Assembly: GCA_013398055.1 (NCBI GenBank)
Contig: VZRS01001510.1
Location: 62,001-126,000 of the forward strand
Length of the DNA: 64,000 nucleotides
Direction of reading: 5' to 3'
Origin: Ifrita kowaldi
Lineage: Eukaryota; Chordata; Aves; Passeriformes; Cinclosomatidae
This document shows positions 24,968 to 38,797 of this stretch, piece after piece; position 1 is the stretch's first letter, and every line of letters starts with the position of its first letter. The notes below the pieces were generated by a model. The model was not told the origin of the DNA. It made no database searches and saw nothing but the letters and a program-made list of their open reading frames with translations. The translations under genes were made by a program, and so were the position numbers.

Positions 24968-25029
24968 TGATTTTTTTGTTGTTTTGGTTTTTTGTTTGGG
25001 TTTTTTTTTTGTTCTGTTTTTTTTTTAAA
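24968..25029. repeat. T/G-rich low-complexity tract
   Basis: Runs of T interrupted by G, GG and GGG, the mirror of the A/C tracts at 20.4 and 57.1 kb. Similar shorter tracts lie at 27896-27926 and 37402-37455. Simple sequence, no function assigned. Confidence 0.75.
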
Positions 25030-28000
25030 GGAAGGAGTTGTGTTTGGATTCTGCAGTGAAGCTGAAATAAAGGCAGCTGTCCATCTAGGGAGTATAGCTT
25101 ACTCCAAAATTGTGTGTGAGCTGAGCAGTGTCTTGTATTGTAACTGTCCTATATGGCAGTCAGGATTGAAGTACTTAAAATAGGCTTGTCACTAATTTGA
25201 TTAGAAAGAAGAATTTCGAGTTTATTTGAACAGTAACTACTGGAAATAATGGTGGCTATTGCGGAAATCTGTTCAGTGTCTAGTGATGATACGTATCATT
25301 GTCTGTGCAGTACCTAATTGTATATATAAAATTAGGCCTAACATTTCAAGTCTTGGGAAGGGTAAATTTAAAGCTGAGAAATAATCAAGCTTCTAAATAC
25401 AGCATGCTCAGTATTGTTTTCATGTAATGGTTGACATTTTCCTATTTGATTAAAACTGCTTGGCAAATGAAAATTGAAATAATATACAACTGACTTACTA
25501 TAGTGCTAAGGTAATTTGCAGTGTTTTGTAGTGCAGAGTTTATCATTTGCTACAGTTGGCACCATGAAGACTTACCACTGCAGAGTCATTTTCCTCCAGG
25601 CCTCATTTCAGACCCTGAGTTTTTTCAGCAAAGCACAAAATCAGATTCAAGAACAGGTCTTGACAGAAGAAGATGACTGAAGTGTTTCAAATTCTCTATA
25701 TGTTCTATAAAATGTATTTGGTTAAAGAGGAACTGAAATGGATTAGATACAAGCGTGTGTGTCCTCACAGCTCCAGTGCTCAGATGACAATGATTTAATT
25801 GCAGATGTATGTAATTAAAATTCAGTATTTGTTATATAGTCAGCTCAGTGTTAAAGTCCTGTTGTCATCATCAACTCTAGCAGGCCATTCTCACATTGCT
25901 TTCAGTTACTGTACTTGAAGTTGCTTTTGGGTGCTATACTCCATAGTTTTCTTGCAATACTTGTCCTTTTTGCAGTGGCAAGCCAAATTATTTTTCACTT
26001 TATAATGTGAAGATTGTGTTCAGAGAAGTGTGGAAAAAGGAGACCATTGGATGTTGTAATTCTGAAACACATTTAATTATTTAAAAATTTATTTCTATGT
26101 TACCATGTAGAATAAATGTAAATAGTTTTACAGCCACATAAATAGTCATAGGATTGTAATTTATTTGAGGGGGAACAGAGATCGCAAATTCATTTTTAAG
26201 TAGAACACAAACTGAATATTTGAAGGTATGCTTTGTTTAGCCATTATAACTGCATCTGTAAGAATTAAATAATAGAAATCTTGAAAAGAGCATATTCAAC
26301 TTATATATTTATTTCTCTAAAAGCTGCAATAGTAATTCACTGTTCTCTTTCAATTAAACATAACATTTCTAATAATTTAAAGTTTATTAATATCTCTACT
26401 CACAGGCATACATCTCTTCATGTATGAGCTTCATCAAGTCTTGCTGTTTATGGTGTTTACTGATATTTTTGGTTTTGCATTCTTTTTAAAAACAAAGCAA
26501 AAATATCTCCTGCTTAAGCTATGTGTGCTTCGGTCAAATCATTGAATATTGTTTTCATTTTGAGTTGCTGAGACTGGTGCTTGCATCTTTGATTTACAGC
26601 CATTTAGAAGGTTACTAATGGTAAAACCTACTCAGGAAAGTTAGATAGCGTATCTAGATTTGGGATTTACATTGTTGGATCCAATGCACAGTAGTTGTTA
26701 GCATCCAGTGCTACAAATTCCAGCCGTATTTGTATTTGTCAGGCACGGCAGTATATTATGATATTGTAGAGGCAATTGAGAAAAGGACAATTGTATATTT
26801 TAAAAAAGGTAAAATAAAATATGGCAAAGCTGGTCCCTTGAAGCTCGGGAACAAGAAAGTCATGTGTTTTTTGTAAATACCTTGTTCCCTTGAGCGTGTC
26901 TTGTATGAAAAGCTTGATTCCTCTTGTCTGTACAGTTGTATAGTTTCATATACAAGGGAATTGAATAGAAAACCAAGTGTCATCGTCAAGCCTTGGAATA
27001 TCCTACATCTTAAAGTGTTTAAAGATGAGGATGCACATAAAGTGCTGTAAGGTTAAGGTAGTGATTACAGTTTGTTTAAAGTGATGTGGGTTCCTGTGCC
27101 TTTTCTCTAAATATCTTCTATGGTGTGAGAGTCATAATAAAAACTTCTGCAGCATTGCTAGGTTGGTGTTCAGCTGGTGTTCAGTGAAAATGGTTGTTCT
27201 TGCATAGTTCATCATAAAGTACACTGAGCTTTTGGTGTGCATAATGGTCGTAAGAGTCAAGTAAGATGATATATAAAGTGCCTATTGCTACTTTTGGGTT
27301 CACTTGTCATTCTGAAATTGATCAGTGGTAGGGACATAGCAGACACTGATCCTTTGCTGGTAATGCTGTTGTCTCTGTAAGTCATTTTCACTTCATTTTA
27401 TGTTGGCCTTTTTCATGACAATTCTTTGGAAAGTACATTTTAAGGGTCAATGAGGAACAGTTCAGTGGTCTACAATTTCAGAAATGTGACCCTTGGAAAT
27501 GACCCACATTGTAAATACCAAGCGTTGGAGCATGGGTGCATAAAAGTACAGAAGGCTAAACCAAATATTCTATTTCCAACTGCTTTATTTAAACAACATA
27601 TTCTAAGTCAATGAGGCATCTTCTTTCATGAAAGAATACCAGTTGATGCTGAAAAAAGCTAAATGGTATGCCTCATGAAGATGCTAAGTAGAGATTGATC
27701 CTGAATAGCTGGGGAAAGTGGGAAAAAAAGGGATGTTTTTTAAAATGAGCAGCCAGGGCTTTCATTAGTGCAAGTAGATAGTAGCAGTTATGTTAAGGAA
27801 CAGTGAAAAGACACGTAAGCTACTCCCTGTCAAGATATTTTTCTTGGATTCTGCTGCATGTTTCACGTTGGCCAAAGCACCTGAAACATATGCAGGGTTT
27901 TTTGGTTTTTGGTTTTTTTTTTTTTACTTAGCTGCTGTGACAATGAGAAAACCTATATCTATTTTCTCTTCTCTGTCACTATGTTTTACTAGGCATAAAA

Positions 28001-29127
28001 AAGAGTATGATCTTCTTTCATATCCTCTGCTGTTTGAAGGATTCTGCAGCTGTGATAAGTTTAAAGCTTTCTTCTTTTTGTTTATCTGATACCCCATTTA
28101 TTGTCTGATACTTGTAAATTTTGTTGTAGCAAATTGGGATGTAAGCTTCTGGTTTACTTTTGTCTTTTATCAGAAGAAAAAGTGGTATGTGCTTCTGCAT
28201 GTGGACATTCATACATCTGAAAAGTTGTTTCTGTTTTTCATTCTTAACCTCTGGGATGGATGTGAAAAATTACTTCCATTTTATTTTGCCGTATAATCCT
28301 GTAGTGTTTCTCAGAGAAAAAACCGTGACTATTTATATGAATTCCCTTAAGATGCAACAAAGTATGTAAGAATTTGTTAGTTTCTTGTTTGCTGTCAGGA
28401 ACATTAAGAGCAGTACCAGTGAAATTTAAGTATTTTACTGTGTTGTTTCCCAGCAAGAGTTGAGCTTTGCTGACTCTCGGCTTTTTTTTTTAAGAGTATA
28501 GGGAAAGAAAGTCCTTTTCTCTTCAAGATACAGTAAATATTAAATTGATGTTCGCCTGATTAAATGTCTCCATGCGTGCTGAATAAATACTTGCAGTTGT
28601 AGTATCACGCTTTTAAAGGCCAATCTGACCTTAGATTTTCACCAGCCATAGAACCTTGACTTCTGACCTTGTAAAGACGTGATGATACCAGTGTGTGTTA
28701 AAGGCCCAAAATGTTAGGGTTTGGTTTTATTTAGGTGCATGTCTTGCTCAAGAACCTCATTTCTTTAGTGAAATAGTATAGGGCAGACATTGATAGGTTT
28801 TCAGTCTTAGATACGTAGATTTTCAATTTGTTCTTAAACTGTGATCTAGATTTGATCCTTATGAGCCTGGAATGGTTGTGTAGATCTCCACGTTCTGCAA
28901 ACACTGTGGAGTTGTAACTGGATAGTTACAAGTATCAATCCTATTTGCTACTCATTTGGAGAGCGGTGAGCCATTTTGCAGTTTAAACAAATGCCCTTCT
29001 GAACTCTCATAACTTTAGATCCTTTGATTGTCAGCTGCTTGCCAAGCTTTATACCTGAGGCTACAATCTTTGACAGAGTACTTGAAATTATCTTAACAAG
29101 TCTTATTTGAGTTTGCCACTATTTGAG

Positions 29128-29271
29128 TCATGCCCCATCCTTGGAAGTGTTCTAGGCCAAGCTGGATGGAACTTAGAGCAACCTGGGCTGGTGGAAGGTG
29201 TCCCTGCCCATAGCAGGGAGGTTGGAACTAGATGACCTTTAAATTCTGTTCCGACCCAAACCATTCTATGA
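29128..29271 (+). mobile_element. CR1 LINE 3' end, truncated
   Basis: ATGCCCCATCCTTGGAAGTG, then CCAAGCTGGATGGA, GCAACCTGGGCTGGTGGAAG, GTCCCTGCCCATAGCAGG and GACCCAAACCATTCTATGA follow the CR1 3' UTR in sense order. It ends with one ATTCTATG octamer (29263-29270), the hallmark CR1 terminus. About 144 bp, 5'-truncated, fairly well preserved and inserted in sense with SCAF8. Confidence 0.9.
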
Positions 29272-31146
29272 CCATCAGTCTGTTTTCCTGTGGCAGTTGT
29301 AGAAGTGGAGTCTAGTAATCCAGATGGCTTTCTTATGGGAAAAAACCCATTCAGAGCAAAAGTTTTTGATAAGGCAGGTCTTAAAATACTCTAATGTACT
29401 TAAATTAATCTCATATGGATCCTTTTTCACTTAGGAAGAAGTCTTCTATTTTCTTGTCTGTAAAATTGGTTCATCATTTTACTTCTGGACAGCCACCAAA
29501 ATATTTATCCTGAATGGCTCCTTCAGCCTTGGTTAGAGCCCACATTCGTGGCCTCAGCAACCACTGGTGTAACTCCATTGTGAGGCCTGGAATAGTGGTG
29601 CATAATTGGCTGTTCATATGTGCATCCAGATTTCAGTGAGCTTGGCTTAGAATGAAAAAAGTTCAAAATAGTATTGGTCCTGGTTCCTGTTTCGGAACTT
29701 TTCATAAGTTGCATGTGTATTTCTATTCTTCCATTTCTTTACTTCTTTGGAGCTACTTTTCTGCAGTGTTTCTCCAGGAGCACTGACAACAGTAGTCAGG
29801 TAGGTAATTTTATTAACCTTTTTCAGGAGCTGCTTCTACACTTAAAGGTAGAATTCTTTAAGGCAAAAGCACAATGTCCAGCTACTTCTTCATTTTACCT
29901 GTTCTTGCCACGTGTTCTGATCAAGAGGAGACATTTTTATAAGTAGACTTTAAAATTAGTTGTTAACATTTGGAAGAAGTAAGAAGAAATGAGTGCATTG
30001 TCACCGTGATCCTCTCTCCATCAGATTTATCCCTACCAGAAATGCATATTTCTTGTAATAGCCTGCTGCTTCTGTTGTTAGGCTTTTGGCAAGTGAGCTG
30101 GCATTTGTACAAGAGTGACTACTGTGGATATACAATAACTTCCTGTTTTCTTACCACTTTTTTTTGCAAAAGTTTGCCTACATAGCTGGTTTTACTGGGT
30201 ACAGTTTTTGATTGCATGAGGTTCTTTTCTCCTGTCTTTGGTTATGTGAGTGGGTGGCTGATGCTTTGGCATTCAGAAATATAATGCACGTGTTTCATTT
30301 ACTAAACTACATGTGTGGAAGGTGAGGCTTGGCATCTTTGTTAATGTGTTTGCTGTTGATGGTTTTGAGGATTGGCAGAGAGTGTTCTGGTTCCCATCTA
30401 AAATGAAGGCACAAAAGAAGATGTGCCCCAAAGAGGAGTGGCAGAGCTGAAAAGAGGAGTGGTTTCTGTGGATGGTGGCTGAGCAGTAAAACAGTGGAGG
30501 GTAACAACACCTGAGAGGTTGAAGCCACCTATTTTGGTAGCCTTGAGCTTGTTTATTATAAGATACTGTTTGTAACATTAGTTTTGAAAAATTGAAGTAA
30601 ACAGTGCTTTATAAAAAATTAGAACAGCTGAATAAGGTGCACTGCCGTTATGCAAGGAAGTGAATAGCTGTCTTACGTATTTGAATTGGAATTTATTATT
30701 GAAATAGCATGCATTTTTGGGAAAGGTAGTTTAGAATATCTGTCATCTTGTGCTGTTCAGTCTAGGGTTCAGTGTTTCTGAAGAATTAGTTTAGAGTTGA
30801 GTGGTAAGGGTTTCCTTACTTTTTTTTTTTTGTTCTCCATCTTCAGTATTTGTTAGTTACTGTCAAAAACTTAAGTAGAATCAATTATGTGCATTCTTTG
30901 CTTTCCACCACTGTTATTCTGTACTTTGTTTTTTCTCTCTAAAGTGCAAAATACTGTAAATTGCTCTCACTGTAAAACCATTGGTTAAAAAATGTTGGCC
31001 TTGTGGCAGGACTTTATGGAGCTCTCAGTGCATAATTTAGAAATTAGTACAATAGATAAAAATGCAATTCTAATATTTTGCTACTGATGTGATTGCAGTT
31101 TTAGAAAGAGAAATAATCATACTTAAAACGTTTCTGGCTTTTTCAG

Positions 31147-31294
31147 AGTGTAAGTCCAAAGTGCTTAGAATATATTAACCAGATTGTTGGAAGCCAGTGG
31201 AAAGGCCTGATCAAATCAAAGTCTTTCAGAATGCCGAATCTCCTGCACATATTAGTAAAACAAAGATGGTTCGCATGAAAAGGAATAGCTTCAG
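31147..31294 (+). other. exon-like segment in SCAF8 intron 1 (possible poison exon)
   Basis: A pyrimidine tract and CTTTTTCAG acceptor end at 31146, and a CTTCAG|GTAACA donor starts at 31295, bounding 148 bases. Joined to exon 1 (phase 0), the frame stays open for 43 codons and then meets TGA at 31276-31278. Inclusion would therefore truncate SCAF8 after about 53 residues and mark the mRNA for decay. The peptide matches nothing I recognise. Splice motifs of this quality also occur by chance. Confidence 0.3.
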
Positions 31295-34200
31295 GTAACA
31301 TGTTGATCTTCATAACTTGCTAACCAGATATGCAGTAGTAACCACTTGCTTCTTCATTTTCACAAGAGTGAAGTGGAGCACTTAAGCACTTAACAGGAAA
31401 TGAAGACCATTTATATGACAAATATATTGGTTGGAGAAATCCAATCTAATACAAACTGTGATTATTTTATTTTTTTAATTTTAAATCACTGAATTTCATT
31501 GTGAATACAGGGGTTTTAAACTATATCCAGAGAGATATTTTGAAATCAATACAACAAGACAGTTCTTGTCATGAGCTCTAAAAACAGTTGGCAGAGAAAA
31601 TGTGTGAGTCTGATTTTCAAAATGTTTAAGATCTGTTCCTATATTTCATATCTCAGAATTGGAGAGTGATTGTAGTTCGACTTCTCTAAGGCTTTTAACT
31701 CCATGTTGTGCCACACTTTACCAAACTAGTGCGTTGGAACAAGGTCAGAGGGTACTTCTGCAGTGTGGGCAGCCCCCAAGCTCACATCTGGAAATCTGTG
31801 GAGACTGACATTGTGACAGAAGCTGATCCGTTTTCCTCTTGGCGATCTAGAATTATCTATATAATAATGATAAAATGTTAATGATGGAAATTAGCCGTAT
31901 GGCAAGAAAGATGAGAAAATTGCATGGAGTGAAATGCTCCTGTTATTTTCCTTGTTTTCATGTGTGGTGCTCTTTTATCTGGATCTTTTTTTCAATCCTT
32001 CCTTTCTCTTATTGGGAGTTCAGGCATTGGTGAAGTGCTCACTCTTACCTACCTATTTCATTTGGTCCATTTAGGTCTTTCTAAGCTTTTTGTTCCCATG
32101 CAGTAAACATCCCAAGTTACTATGAAGAGAAAAAGGGGAATTGCATTTTATGACTTATAAATGGCTAAGAGCAAGTGGAGTATGTTCTAGACACTATCAG
32201 AAGTAAGCATTTGTTTTGCAGCTGTGTGGAATTCAGGAGACTGGAGTCAAATCCAGGTGGTTTCTTTAAATTCCAGTTTTATGTTCATGTTTGTACAAAG
32301 CAGACTGTACCAAGAGAACTTAGAAGCTCTCTTTGAAAGGAGTAATGGTGAGGGTTTAAAGAAAATTGTAAATGGGCTGGTGGCTCAAATATGTGGAAAC
32401 TAAAATGGAATTTTGTCATTCCATCTCAAATTGTTTGGGTTCAGTAAACTTGAAAGTCATAATTGTGTTTCCTTGAAACAAGAGAATAGGAGAAGCAGTA
32501 CACAAATGCACCTGACTTCTGGTGTACTGGTATGTGATGGGCTGGAGGGACTGCTGTATTACCTTTGCATCTTACTTCACTTAATTGCTTGTACAGCAGT
32601 TGGCATGAATATTTAAATGTCCTCTTTAAATATAAACTGTGTTGTATAGTACAGCTGATGTGTAGGGAGTGGCTGAGTTTTTCATGTGAGTGTCCTTGGT
32701 TGCTTTTAAATTTTGTTTTAAGGAACATGCTTAATAGATATCAAGAAAATTGACTATTATTTTAAATTTTTTAATTAAAACCATGTGTTATGCACTTTGT
32801 TTTTGAAAACAGTTGTTTTGAGGTAGTTGTTGTTGTTTTGCAACCTTTTCATTCTGTACTTTTTTTATGTTGGATTTTGGCAACTCGTCTTGGTTGATTA
32901 CTGGAAGAACATAACTTTTTTTTTTCCTCCAAACCGAAATACTTTAGGCTGAAAGGAGCATCTGTCATTCTGGTCATCCTGCGTGCACATCTGTGATGTA
33001 TATTTTAACCCAATTTTATGTGCAGCTCAAAGAGTAACGAAGTGCTGACAGGGTTTAAATAACAGTTCTCATAGGTAGGTCCTACTCAGCATCAAGTTAA
33101 AATCGTACTCAATGAGAGATGAGGGCATGCAATTTGAGCAACTTTTCCAAGAAATTAAATTTCAGGAGAGTGTGTGAAATGTAACCTAACAGAAATTTGT
33201 TGATAAGTGTCCTTTTCTTTAAAGCAATAAATGACAATACTCTTTTCTTGTTCTTTACGGTGCGGTCATAGTAATATTTGGTAAGCAATTCAGTGACTAT
33301 TTCTGTATATACAATTGGATTTGATTTATTTTAATGCCATTGAAATATGAAAGAAATGAACCTAATTTATTAAAATAGTATGTATTTGGCTGACTTCTAA
33401 GTATTTATTTGGGGTTTTTTTGCATTGAAATTGCAGATACTTGTTGGTATATATGATGTCTGGTCAGTGTAATTTCATTAATTGATGTCTTTTTAGTGTT
33501 ATGTCCTGGTAGCAGCCAGAGAAGACTTTAAAAATATTTCTGTAGAGAGGTTTGTAACTGATATCCGTCACACTGGTCATAATCTCATACTTGAGAGATG
33601 GGCTGAGTCCTGGAATATCAGCATCAAAATGTTTATTCTCTTAGCTGCTGTATCTGTGTTACAGAGATTTGTCTGCGTGAGTATTTGTTCTTTTGTATCA
33701 CATGAGACTACAGTTGTTCACAACTTTCAATTCTTCTAGTGGCAAAATCATATGAAAAATTATTTCCTAGCTGCTTTTCTTGTCTTTATAGGATATGGCA
33801 GAGGTATAAAAAGAAAGGATGTACTATTTATGAAGCTTTTTTAATTTTAATAAAGTTAGTACACTTTTCTATTTTTTATTCAAAATTTTGGTACAGGAAC
33901 AGCTGTCTGGCTCTTTTGCCTATTAAATAAGAGCACTGAAAGGCATTGAAGTAAGTGCTGGGCTTTGTAGAACTGCAGTGTGCCATTGCCTTCCATGGAT
34001 ATACATAGTAACTTGCTCTGTAAGTGGCTGCCCATCCTCAGGGGATGTAAGCTCGTGTGCATGATGTCTGGTCTTCACTCGAGAAGCTTTAGGCTGTGGC
34101 TTAGCATCGTGTAGTACTGCCTTGTCAACTACAGCTATTTTGCTTTTTACAGGTATTTACCGCAGATTTCAGTTTAAGTACTTCTTTAATGATGGTTGTA

Positions 34201-35109
34201 ATGATAAAACTATTGTTTATGTTACTGAATGATGAAAATTTGAAATATGTGGATAAATTCCTTTTCAGTAAGCCTTCTCTTGAAGACCACTTTTCTTAAT
34301 AGAGTTAAAGAAAAAAATACAGAGCAGAAATTCACTTCTTCATGTATAGCATCAACCTGATCTTTTGCATTTCCCCCCAAGTCCAACATATAATTCATAT
34401 AGCTTGTAAGATCTTCAGGCAAGCCTGTATTTTTTTCTCCTAAGTTTGGAAATAGGACTTGGTTTATTTAAAATTATATTGGGAAAAAGGAGTATTAACA
34501 ATGCTGTTAACCTTTATATAGACTGGAATATTGCCTTATATGTAGTGTCTTAGCTCTCGCCATCGTTACTTTTTGCTGTACAAATCATTATATTGTTTTA
34601 TCAGATAGAGGAAAATACAGAATTGTGACTATAATTGGCTTTAATTGCTAGCCTGGTCCTGATACATAGATGTCCATTTCTGTAGGAAGGCTATGTAGCT
34701 TGTTGCCCTTGAACCTCTTAATTCTGAAGGAAGTGTGTGAGGAAAAGGCACTTTTCCCATTGACCAACAAATGTATACAAACTCCCTGTGAGGACAATTT
34801 CCCATCTATTTCCAGATAATACTGATTGGGTGCATCAATGAGAGTGGTGTGGAAGAAGTGCTTGTTTTAGGATATGATACTAAAATCTGAGTCTTGAAGC
34901 TTTTTCGGATTTTTTACCCGATGTAAGAACACACAAGGTGCCTCAATTGAAGGTGATGAGAAGTAAGTAGAGGAATTTGATTTTGTTTAAAACATTATGT
35001 AGATGAATATGATGAAATGAGGAAAAACTGCTGTGACTTTTATGTAAGAAAATAATTTGTCCTATATGTATGAGGGTTCTTTGAGAGAATTAGGAAGCAT
35101 GTGGGCAGG

Positions 35110-35960
35110 GAAGAATCAGGTGGCGTTACTTGGATTTCCAAAAAGTATTGAGAAGATCCATTCCCAAAAGTTTGAGAAGTTGAATTGCAATGGAGAGTAC
35201 ATCCTTACATTGATGGATGACTGCAAAAAGGGGTGATGGGGGAAAAGTTCATCTATAGAAATAAACTGTTGTCTTTTTTCATGATGGAGTCTTATGAGGC
35301 AAAAAGTTTGTTGATGGTATTATGTTATGCAGGATGTTGGTACTGAAGGGATTGCAGAAGAACGTTGCTGTACTGTTAGAGGCAGCCTGCAGCTTCATAA
35401 AGTTAAATGTGGTAGTGCAGGTTGGGTAAAGAAAGGCAACCCTGACTTTATGGGCACTGAAATTATATCATTTGTTAATTCATAAAATCTCGCAGCTGAA
35501 ATGGAAATGCCTGTTTAAAGATCAGCAGTAGTCATAATAGCAATTAAGAGTCCTGGAAATTAGTAGGAAAGAAGTAGAAACTCACTATGCTGCCTGTACC
35601 ATTTTATCTTATTCCACGTGCTGTCTGGTTTGTACCTCATAAGACCATGTTGGCAGAACTGTATCTACAGAGGACAGAAGAGTCAAAGAAATGTAACAGG
35701 TCTGTATAAGAAATTGTTAAATATCAGTACTCTTTTCAGGCTAGAACAGAGATGACTGGAAGATGAGGGGATACGGGTCTGTTATACTGGGGATACAGAA
35801 GGGGCAAATCACTCTTTTCCAGTGCAGAAGCTAAGTGAATCCAGTGTCACTAATGAGTGCAGGTTCAAATCAAGAAAAGGGAGTGTCTTTGCACAGGTTT
35901 TGATTAAACTATGCACCTTTGCTAGAAGATGTTGCACATGCTGAAGGTTCACATGTACTG
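35110..35960 (+). mobile_element. ancient CR1/L3-like LINE remnant
   Basis: Several landmarks of the reptile-type CR1 ORF2 3' region appear in order: TTGGATTTCCAAAAAGTATT at the left, CTAGAACAGAGATGACTGGA with GGGGATACGGGTCTGT near 35740, and a diverged tail to about 35960. The copy is strongly decayed, with frameshifts and stops, so boundaries are approximate. It probably predates the other CR1 copies. Confidence 0.45.
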
Positions 35961-38748
35961 AAAAATAAATAAATTTGAATTCCCTATGTGAAGATAATTC
36001 AGAGATTTTTATGAAAATATCAGTTGGTGCTCTCTCAGGAATTACTGTACTGTAGTTTGCAGGTGGCTAAAATAATCTGCAAAGAAAGTATCACTATAAG
36101 AGTAAGTGTATGTTACCTTTCATAAACATCCTCTGTTGAAGGCTGTTTCTGTTAATTTTTTTTCTGAACTAGTGGCATCATCTTGAAGCAATGCGTTTTC
36201 TACCATGCCTTAGCACAAAGAAAAGGAGGAGCAGTAAGGAGACAACAACCAACCAATTCAAACTTAGAGCAACATCTATTTTTACAATTCAGACAATAAC
36301 AAAACAGGCTTAGAAATAGTCTTAGAATCCACTTTTAACACTACAACTTTGATCATCTTTACAACTTCCAATGCTGTCTGTGTAATAAGCTGTTATGTGC
36401 TTTACATGGACGTTTGGCTGTCATCTGATTCTTTGCAAGAACATGGCCCTGGGAATTACTTTCATTGAGGCAGATTAGGATTTGTAGTAAGTGTATCTTT
36501 GTGGACTCATTTTGTCCCTGAAGTGCCATTCAGATTCAGGTCTTCCCTGTAAGGTTTTCCTGTGATTTATATTCAGCATTTAAATAAACATGCATACTTC
36601 TATGGAAGGTTTACTGATTGTCCCCCACCTAATTATCAAAATGCCAGTGTGTGTAGGACATGGTTGGATGGAATCGTCACTCAGGAAACCAGTGAAACAA
36701 CTTCCCCCCACACAAATTCACTGTTAATTTAAGCTGGTGTTTTCTTCAGCTATAAATGGGTTGAGAAGATTAATGTTCATTTTTACTTTGTAGTTTCCTG
36801 TATTGTTGGCAATGTATTTGAAGCTGAGCATGTTCAGTCATCTAGAATGCTTGAGTCGGTATAGAGTCTTGTCCACAGCTTTCTAGAATAAACAGATACA
36901 TCATTAAATGTTCGCTGGCATTGAAATTAAATGTATGCTACTATTAAGTATGCTGACTTGGAAAAAACACTGGCATTTTTTACAGTAACTTGAAAGTATT
37001 CTCTTTATTTTGGCTATGCTTTTTCTCTCAGAGGAAAATAAACTTATTCCTGTAAGGTCGTATGGGAATCATGCATTAATGCTCTTTCTAACTTAATTAT
37101 TTAACACTTGTTTTTTCAAAACCTGAGCTAAGACTTTAAAAATGGTTTACCTTACCAGTACAGTCAGACTCCTTGTGACTTGTCACTGATTGTGTAACAC
37201 ATAATGGGGGCCTCATCCCCTGTTGTCCCCCCCACCTCATTCTGTAGAATTTTAGTCTTTGTTCCTTCCTTATCCTTGTGTGATAATGCCGTCTACGTTT
37301 AGAGGGGGAATGTCTCACCTTTAATTTTCTGAGTGATGTGCCATAGTTCAAGAATGGACAGTACAAAACAAAGCTTAGTATAAATTTTTAATGGATATTT
37401 GCAGTTTTGTTGGGTTTTTTTGTTGGTTTGTTTTGTTTTTTTAATTGGGGTTTAACCTTTCAGTTTATTCCAAGTCTCTCCATCTTAACTGAAGCAGCAT
37501 TCTCCCAGATGTTGTGTTTGTGTTGTGGTGACTGCTTAGGAGAGTCTTTGTTGACTTTTGGGTGAACACGTAGATCACTGGAGCAGTGCTCTTTTCCAGG
37601 CAAATATCAGGAGACTGTTTCTTCTCCCTGGATAGTAGGATAGATGGGGGATAAATTTTGGGTTGATTGAGATAAGCGTATTTTTTTTCTGGTCAAAATC
37701 AGTTACTAAAGGAATAGGAAAAATACATTGATCCATAAACTTGTAAGGTGGTTTTTAAATTAGGTTTTGTTAATGTATGTACATCACCAGCAGGTGATAG
37801 ATGTGCAGTGTTTGGAGAGAAATTCTTAATGTACATTTTAAAAAGAGACTCCACAAACTGTGATGCTTTCCACAGCAATGCCTCAGATTTCAACAGCTAA
37901 TGTCTGTACTTACTGAGTTTTCACATAAGAAATGGTGCAAATACTTCCACTTTGCAAATCCTTACAACAGGGAACTTACAAAGATAACTAGAAAAAACAG
38001 GTTTAGGCAGTGGTCAGATATCTTTCAGTAGCAATCAGATATCTAAAGGTACTGATCAGTTTTTGTCTTTTTGAGCAAATGCTTCATGTGAGTTGATGTT
38101 TATCCAGAAAAGCAGCAAATGGCTAGTAAATGGCAGATTTTCTTCATAATTCACAGAATCATATTGTAGCTCAGCTCTAAAGCATGCTTATCTGAACTTT
38201 CCATAAAGGTTTCTGTCTGCTCCCTTTCTTTGTTCTTCCAGCTTGTAAATATGAACTAGCCTGTTTCAAAACCTCTGAAACTTCTCCTGGTTTCATCTGG
38301 CACTTGAAGATTACGGTGTTTCACTTTCGACCCTCTGAAATGAACTGTATTTCTACTGCAAAAAAAATGCAGCTGCCTGATAAGGCTCAAGCTTCATTTG
38401 AATAAGATCTTTTATATGGAGAGCTACATTTTATACAAACATACAGATAGCTGACTGTAATTTATACAGTTATTTAAAAGAGTGGGTGTGTTTCATTATG
38501 GTATCAGGGCACAGACTTAGCAAATTCATGGTAACAGTTCAGGGGTGAGTCAGTTCCCTCTGAGGCATGCCAGAGCTGCCCTTCCAGACTAAGGACAACC
38601 ACACTGGGCAGTCTGGAACCACATCCACCAGCCTGACTCTTGCTCACTCCCTGCTCATCTCATGTGGTGTGCTCCTCAGGTTTCATCCTTCCCAGTTGAT
38701 CCTCACTACTGAGGTTGTGTCGACATATGCATCCCCTTAGCAATCCTG

Positions 38749-38797
38749 TTCACTTGCTGAAGAACCTTTGTTCTTCACTTGCTGAAGAACCTTTGTT
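38749..38797 (+). repeat. 25-bp direct tandem duplication
   Basis: TTCACTTGCTGAAGAACCTT plus TG repeats with period 25 (copies start at 38749 and 38774) and the copies are identical over 24 bases. A recent local duplication in intron 1. Confidence 0.9.

Noticed and set aside
27611..27676. Inverted pair ATGAGGCAT/ATGCCTCAT as a possible microRNA precursor
   Set aside because: Only 9 bp pair and the inner arms do not continue the stem; not a credible precursor.
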